A program made the position numbers and the translations under genes. From positions 1-38,409 of the forward strand of contig JBBPTG010000229.1 in assembly GCA_038093975.1 (NCBI GenBank): 38,409 nt of DNA. Direction: 5' to 3'. Position 1 is the stretch's first letter; each line of letters starts with the position of its first letter. The notes under the pieces are model-generated. The model worked only from the letters and a program-made list of their open reading frames with translations. It did not search any database and was not told where the DNA came from. The DNA comes from Chalciporus piperatus (taxonomy: Eukaryota; Basidiomycota; Agaricomycetes; Boletales; Boletaceae). Positions 33,516 to 38,409 of this stretch are shown piece by piece.

Positions 33516-34133
33516 CAAGACGGCTGATTCCGCCGTCTGTGCCCATCCTCCGTTGTCTACTCCGATCACTGCTCCGCCTCATCCGTCTGCTGTTCACGCT
33601 CGTTCCCATAACATTATTGGTACATGTTACTCTTTTCTTCTATTTCTCGGTCAGTTCCCTCTTCAAGTTACTGTGTATGAGCTCTGTCTACATCTACTCC
33701 CCGCATCAAATGTGTGCTGTTGCTAGTCCAAGTACATTGTCTCCACTTATTACTCTCGACATGTTAGGCACTTTTTATTCTGCTCCTTTGCTGATTCTAT
33801 GCTGTAACATTCACATCAATCTACTTCTCCTGTGCACCAAAGACATTCTTGATTGATGGCAATACAGACTCAACACCAGATGACACAATACTCGAATCAG
33901 GGCTAGTATGAACACATGGGTTGAACCATGAAGGAAAGAGAAATACAAGGGTTGAACCATTGGGGAAAGAGAAAGAAGTACTATCACTATTGTTTTTTTC
34001 ATTTTTGTCAGAAGGAGTCAATCCATGAAACAAGGAGTTTGAACAAAGCATAGAGATGAAGAAAACCCTTCACATTCCAACCTGCATTGCAACCTCTGTT
34101 GAAGAGTTTGCCAGTCCCTTCTCTGGACATAGG
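33516..34133. other. Convergent 3' region
   Basis: Lies between the HPC2-like stop and the stop of the microexon gene. On the minus strand 34042-33821 is open and protein-like (NSLFHGLTPSDKNEKNNSDS). It could be another exon of the neighbouring gene, but I could not connect it. Confidence 0.4.
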
Positions 34134-34873
34134 TTATGTCCTTTTGAAGAGCTTTCTAGCAAGCTTCCTGACTTTTTGAGTAAAGGACTGAGGTTGAGGC
34201 CAAGGTTGAGGTTGAGGCTGAGACTGCTTGAAGACATGTTTCTCATCTTGATTGGATGCTAGATGAACCAAGTGAAATAGACAGGCTTGGAAAACTGACC
34301 TGAGCAGCTAGTGACAATCTTGATGATCTCTTCACATAACAAATCCAGGTCATCCTCATACTTCTGAGTGGCTTCAGAAATAGACTGAATCACAGCAGGA
34401 AGCTGAGGAGACTGAAGATAGTGCTTGATAGAGGAGGCAAGAATATCACCCTTCTCTTCTCGATCCCAAGAATAGAAAGAATGATCAATAATGATCAAGA
34501 AGGCTAGACACAAAGGGTTATTGAATATCATAGAAACATATAATGCATGTGCATACATGCAGAAAGAATAGCTGTTTGATTGAGGCTAGAACCCTGAATC
34601 TGAAACATTGGAGTAAGCATACAAAGACATAGGGCAGGAGGGAAACTAACCAAGGAATGCAGACCAGATTGAACAGCAGAAATATGATGGTCTTGAATCT
34701 GAAAAAAATGCCCAATATCAATGGAAATATAAGGGAAGAAAGACATGTATTTACCCTCTGCACAATGAAAATTGAGGATTGAGGGTCAAACAAAATATAA
34801 ATAGTTCATACCATCTGTAAATAGAATTAGATATAAATTCAATGAAATAATTATCAGAATAAAATCTTACTAG
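34134..34873 (-). CDS. 3' exons of an unrecognised gene fed by 3-nt microexons
   Basis: Read on the minus strand, four ordinary exons (34698-34651, 34599-34557, 34503-34300, 34258-34134) join in one frame through clean GT-AG introns of 41-53 nt. They encode IQDHHISAVQSGLHSL, IQGSSLNQTAILSA, a helical segment with FYSWDREEKGDILASSIKHY and KYEDDLDLLCEEIIKIVTSC, then a Gln-Pro repeat (QPQPQPWPQPQ) and a basic end KVRKLARKLFKRT, with TAA at 34134-34136. Immediately upstream come 3-nt exons flanked by AG and GT: AGG (34757-34755), ATG (34814-34812) and CTA (34873-34871), then the tandem array. If the ATG exon is the start, the product is 141 residues. If the array is also translated, it adds one residue per unit. 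I do not recognise the family. The perfect frame through four exons argues for a real gene. Confidence 0.65.
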
Positions 34874-37800
34874 CTTGAGCACACAAGAGTGAGCACAGAT
34901 TCAGAAACATGAACAGAAGCACATCAACTTACCATCTATGAACACACAAGGAATAGAACAGCAGTGAGCATGGATTGAGATGCATCAACTCAAGCAAATC
35001 AACTTACATACTATGAACACACAAGGAATGGAACAGCAGTGAGCACAGATTCAGAAACATGAACAGAAGCACATCAACTTACCATCTATGAACACACAAG
35101 GAATAGAACAGCAGTAAGCATGGATCCAGAAACATGAACAGAAGCACATCAACTTACCCACTATGAACACACAAGGAATAGAACAGCAGTGAGCATGGAT
35201 CCAGAAGCATCAACTCAAGGACATCAACTTACATACTATGAACACACAAGAAATACAGCAGTAGTGAGCATGGATTGAGATACATCAACTCAAGCAAATC
35301 AACTTACCATCTATGAACATACAAGAAATACAACAGCAGTGAGTATGGTTTGAGATACATCAACTCAAGCACATCAACTTACATCCTATGAACACACAAG
35401 GAGTTGACCGGCAGTGAGCATGGATTCAGAAACATCAACTCAAGGACATCAACTTACATCCTATGAACACAAGGAATAGAACAGGAGTGAGCATGGATCC
35501 AGAAACATCAACTCAAGCACATCAACTTACATCCTATGAACACACAAGGAGTTGACCAGCAGTGAGCATGGATCCAGAAACATCAACTCAAGGACATCAA
35601 CTTACCCGCTTTGATGAACATACAAGGAATAGAACAGCATTGAGCATGGATTCAGAAACATCAACTCAAGCACATCAACTTACCATCTATGAACACACAA
35701 GGAATAGAACAGCAGTGAGCATGGATTCAGAAATATGAAGTCAAGGACATCAACTCACATACTATGAACACACAAGGAATACAACAGCATTGAGCATGGA
35801 TTCAGAAACATCAACTCAAGCACATCAACTTACATCCTATGAACACAAGGAATAGAACAGGAGTGAACATGGATCCAGAAACATCAACTCAAGCACATCA
35901 ACTTACCTCCTATGAACACACAAGGAATTGACCAGCAGTGAGCATGGATCCAGAAAAATCAACTCAAGGACATCAACTTACCCGCTATGATGAACACACA
36001 AGGAATAGAACAGCAGTGAGCATGGAGTGAGATACATCAACTCAAGCAAATCAACTTACCATCTATGAACATACAAGGAATACAACAGCAGTGAGTATGG
36101 TTTGAGATACATCAACTCAAGCAAATCAACTTACCCGCTATGAACACACAAGGAATACAACAGCATTGAGCATGGATTCAGAAACATCAACTCAAGCACA
36201 TCAACTTACATCCTATGAACACAAGGAATAGAACAGGAGTGAGCATGGATCCAGAAACATCAACTCAAGCACATCAACTTACCTCCTATGAACACACAAG
36301 GAGTTGACCAGCAGTGAGCATGGATCCAGAAACATCAACTCAAGGACATCAACTTACCCACTATGATGAACACACAAGGGATAGAACAGCATTGAGCATG
36401 GATTCAGAAACATGAACAGAAGCACGTCAACTTACCTCCTATGAACACACAAGGAATAGAACAGCAGTGAGCATGGATTGAGATACATCAACTCAAGCAA
36501 ATCAACTTACCATCTATGAACATACAAGGAATTGACCAGCAGTGAGCATGGATCCAGAAAAATCAACTCAAGGACATCAACTTACCCGCTATGATGAACA
36601 CACAAGGAATAGAACAGCAGTGAGCATGGAGTGAGATACATCAACTCAAGCACATCAACTTACATCCTATGAACACAAGGAATAGAACAGGAGTGAGCAT
36701 GGATCCAGAAACATCAACTCAAGCACATCAACTTACCCGCTATGATGAACACACAAGGGATAGAACAGCAGTGAGCAAGGATTCAGAAACATCAACTCAA
36801 GGACATCAACTTACCTCCTATGAACACAAGGAATAGAACAGGAGTGAGCATGGATCCAGAAACATCAACTCAAGCACATCAACTTACCCGCTATGATGAA
36901 CACACAAGGGATAGAACAGCAGTGAGCAAGGATTCAGAAACATCAACTCAAGGACATCAACTTACCTCCTATGAACACAAGGAATAGAACAGGAGTGAGC
37001 ATGGATCCAGAAACATCAACTCAAGCACATCAACTTACCCGCTATGATGAACACACAAGGAATAGAACAGCAGTGAGCATGGATCCAGAAACATCAACTC
37101 AAGGACATCAACTTACCTCCTATGAACACACAAGAAATAGAATAGCAGTAAACATGGATTCAGAAACATCAATTCAAGGACATCAACTTACCCGCTGTGA
37201 ACACACAAGGAATAGAACAGCAGTAAGCATGGATCCAGAAATATAAATTCAAGGACATCAACTTACCCGCTATGATGAACACACAAGAAATACAGCAGTA
37301 GTGAGCAAGGATTCAAAAACATCAACTCAAGGACATCAACTTACCACCTATGAATACACAAGGAATAGAACAGCAGTGAGCATGGATTGAGATACATCAA
37401 CTCAAGCAAATCAACTAACCCGCTATGAACACACAAGAAATAGAACAGCATTGAGCATGGATTCAGAAACATCAACTCAAGGACATCAACTTACCTCCTA
37501 TGAACACACAAGAAATAGAATAGCAGTAAACATGGATTCAGAAACATCAATTCAAGGACATCAACTTACCCGCTATGAACACACAAGGAATAGAACAGCA
37601 GTGAGCATGGATTGAGATACATCAACTCAAACAAATCAACTTACATACTATGAACACACAAGGAATAGAAAAGCAGTGAGTATGGATTGAGATACATCAA
37701 CTCAAGCAAATCAACTTACCGGCTGTGAACACACAAGGAATAGAACAGCAGTAAGCATGGATCCAGAAATATGAATTCAAGGACATCAACTTACCCGCTA

Positions 37801-38409
37801 TGATGAACACACAAGAAATACAGCAGTAGTGAGCATGGATTCAAAAACATCAACTCAAGGACATCAACTTACCACCTATGAATACACAAGGAATAGAACA
37901 GCAGTGAGCATGGATTGAGATACATCAACTCAAGCAAATCAACTAACCCGCTATGAACACACAAGAAATAGAATAGCATTGAGCATGGATCCAGAAATAT
38001 GAAGTCAAGGACATCAACTCACATACTATGAACACACAAGGAATAGAATAGCAGTGAGTATGGATCCAGAAATATGAATTCAAGGACATCAACTTACCCG
38101 CTATGATGAACACACAAGAAATACAGCAGTAGTGAGCATGGATTCAAAAACATCAACTCAAGGACATCAACTTACCACCTATGAATACACAAGGAATAGA
38201 ACAGCAGTGAGCATGGATTGAGATACATCAACTCAAGCAAATCAACTAACCCGCTATGAACACACAAGAAATAGAATAGCAGTGAGCATGGATCCAGAAA
38301 TATGAAGTCAAGGACATCAACTCACATACTATGAACACACAAGGAATAGAACAGGAGTGAGCATGGATCCAGAAATATGAAGTCAAGGACATCAACTTAC
38401 CCCCTATGA
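34866..38409 (-). repeat. Tandem array of ~75 bp intron-like units with 3-nt spacers (continues past window)
   Basis: On the minus strand each unit runs GTAAGTTGAT...(C/T)ATGCTCACTG...TTCATAG, then exactly three bases, then the next GTAAGT. I count 48 junctions. Donors are GTAAGT except three GTGAGT and three GTTAGT; acceptors are TAG except two AAG and two CAG. All remain valid GT-AG. The three bases vary: CGG 15, GAG 7, ATG 6, TAT 6, GAT 6, GTG 3, TGG 2, and CTA, CCG and GGG once each. Intron-like length is ~70-75 nt, the normal size for this genome. A yTyAy motif ~30 nt before the AG could serve as branch site. Unit length varies through an extra cat before tag (78 nt) or loss of two bases (73 nt), changes inside the intron-like part only. 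Confidence 0.9.

Noticed and set aside
36971..37246. Plus-strand 91-codon open frame with peptide repeats (HTRNRTAVSMDPETST) inside the array
   Set aside because: It exists only where neighbouring units are multiples of three; 73 nt units and stops break it elsewhere. It is a by-product of the repeat.
34866..38409. CRISPR-like array (regular repeats with short variable parts)
   Set aside because: The variable part is only 3 nt, the repeats themselves vary in length and sequence, and the surroundings are fungal with introns.

Overview
The window looks like nuclear DNA of a mushroom-forming basidiomycete (Agaricomycetes). Genes are cut by many 45-75 nt GT-AG introns. The gene families are typical of that group: class I hydrophobins, a CHAT peptidase-like protein, a GH79 glucuronidase-type glycosidase, a PTS1 acyl-CoA oxidase, an isoprenylcysteine methyltransferase, a MYND protein, an APC permease, an Sfp-type phosphopantetheinyl transferase relative, an adenylation-domain gene, an HPC2/ubinuclein homologue and a Tc1-like transposon. 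All exon models and homology calls were made by eye from the sequence and from general knowledge of the families. No search was run.

Layout. 1-1158: 3' part of a proline-rich protein gene (+). 1393-2524: Tc1-type transposase (-), apparently intact after splicing. 2931-4454: 5'-truncated CHAT protein (+). 4625-5056: fragment of an adenylation-type gene split by a possible 199 bp insertion. 5080-6899 and 11860-13679: two nearly identical 1.82 kb arms of an inverted repeat, each with a complete class I hydrophobin gene and the tail of a GH79 gene. The 5 kb between the arms holds a GH79 gene with an internal deletion (-), an intact 15-exon acyl-CoA oxidase (+), and a truncated GH79 piece joined to an adenylation-gene scrap (+).

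13821-14642: frameshifted membrane protein (-). 15915-17069: copper amine oxidase pseudogene (+). 17659-18419: ICMT (-). 21000-21960: MYND protein (-). 22345-25188: 18-exon permease (+). 25622-26545: phosphopantetheinyl-transferase-like protein without its metal ligands (-). 27299-27584: small broken membrane protein (-). 28449-30204: third, diverged copy of the hydrophobin/GH79-tail unit, fused to a frameshifted adenylation-domain pseudogene (30206-31440, -). 31658-33515: HPC2/ubinuclein-like gene (+) with frameshifts.

34134-38409 is the most unusual part. On the minus strand a gene of unknown function ends in four ordinary exons. Upstream of them is a 3.5 kb tandem array in which every ~75 bp unit reads as an intron (GTAAGT...AG) followed by exactly 3 nt before the next GT. 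I count 48 such junctions, all with usable GT and AG dinucleotides and none with a stop triplet. Two further 3-nt exons link the array to the ordinary exons. The array runs off the right edge. Very short exons (4, 8, 9, 10 and 13 nt) are also needed to reconstruct conserved genes elsewhere in the window, so splicing of tiny exons seems normal in this genome.

The region shows much recent rearrangement: inverted duplication, reuse of a breakpoint in the GH79 tail, scattered gene scraps and many frameshifts. Some frameshifts, especially in homopolymers, and possibly the perfect inverted repeat could be assembly artefacts.
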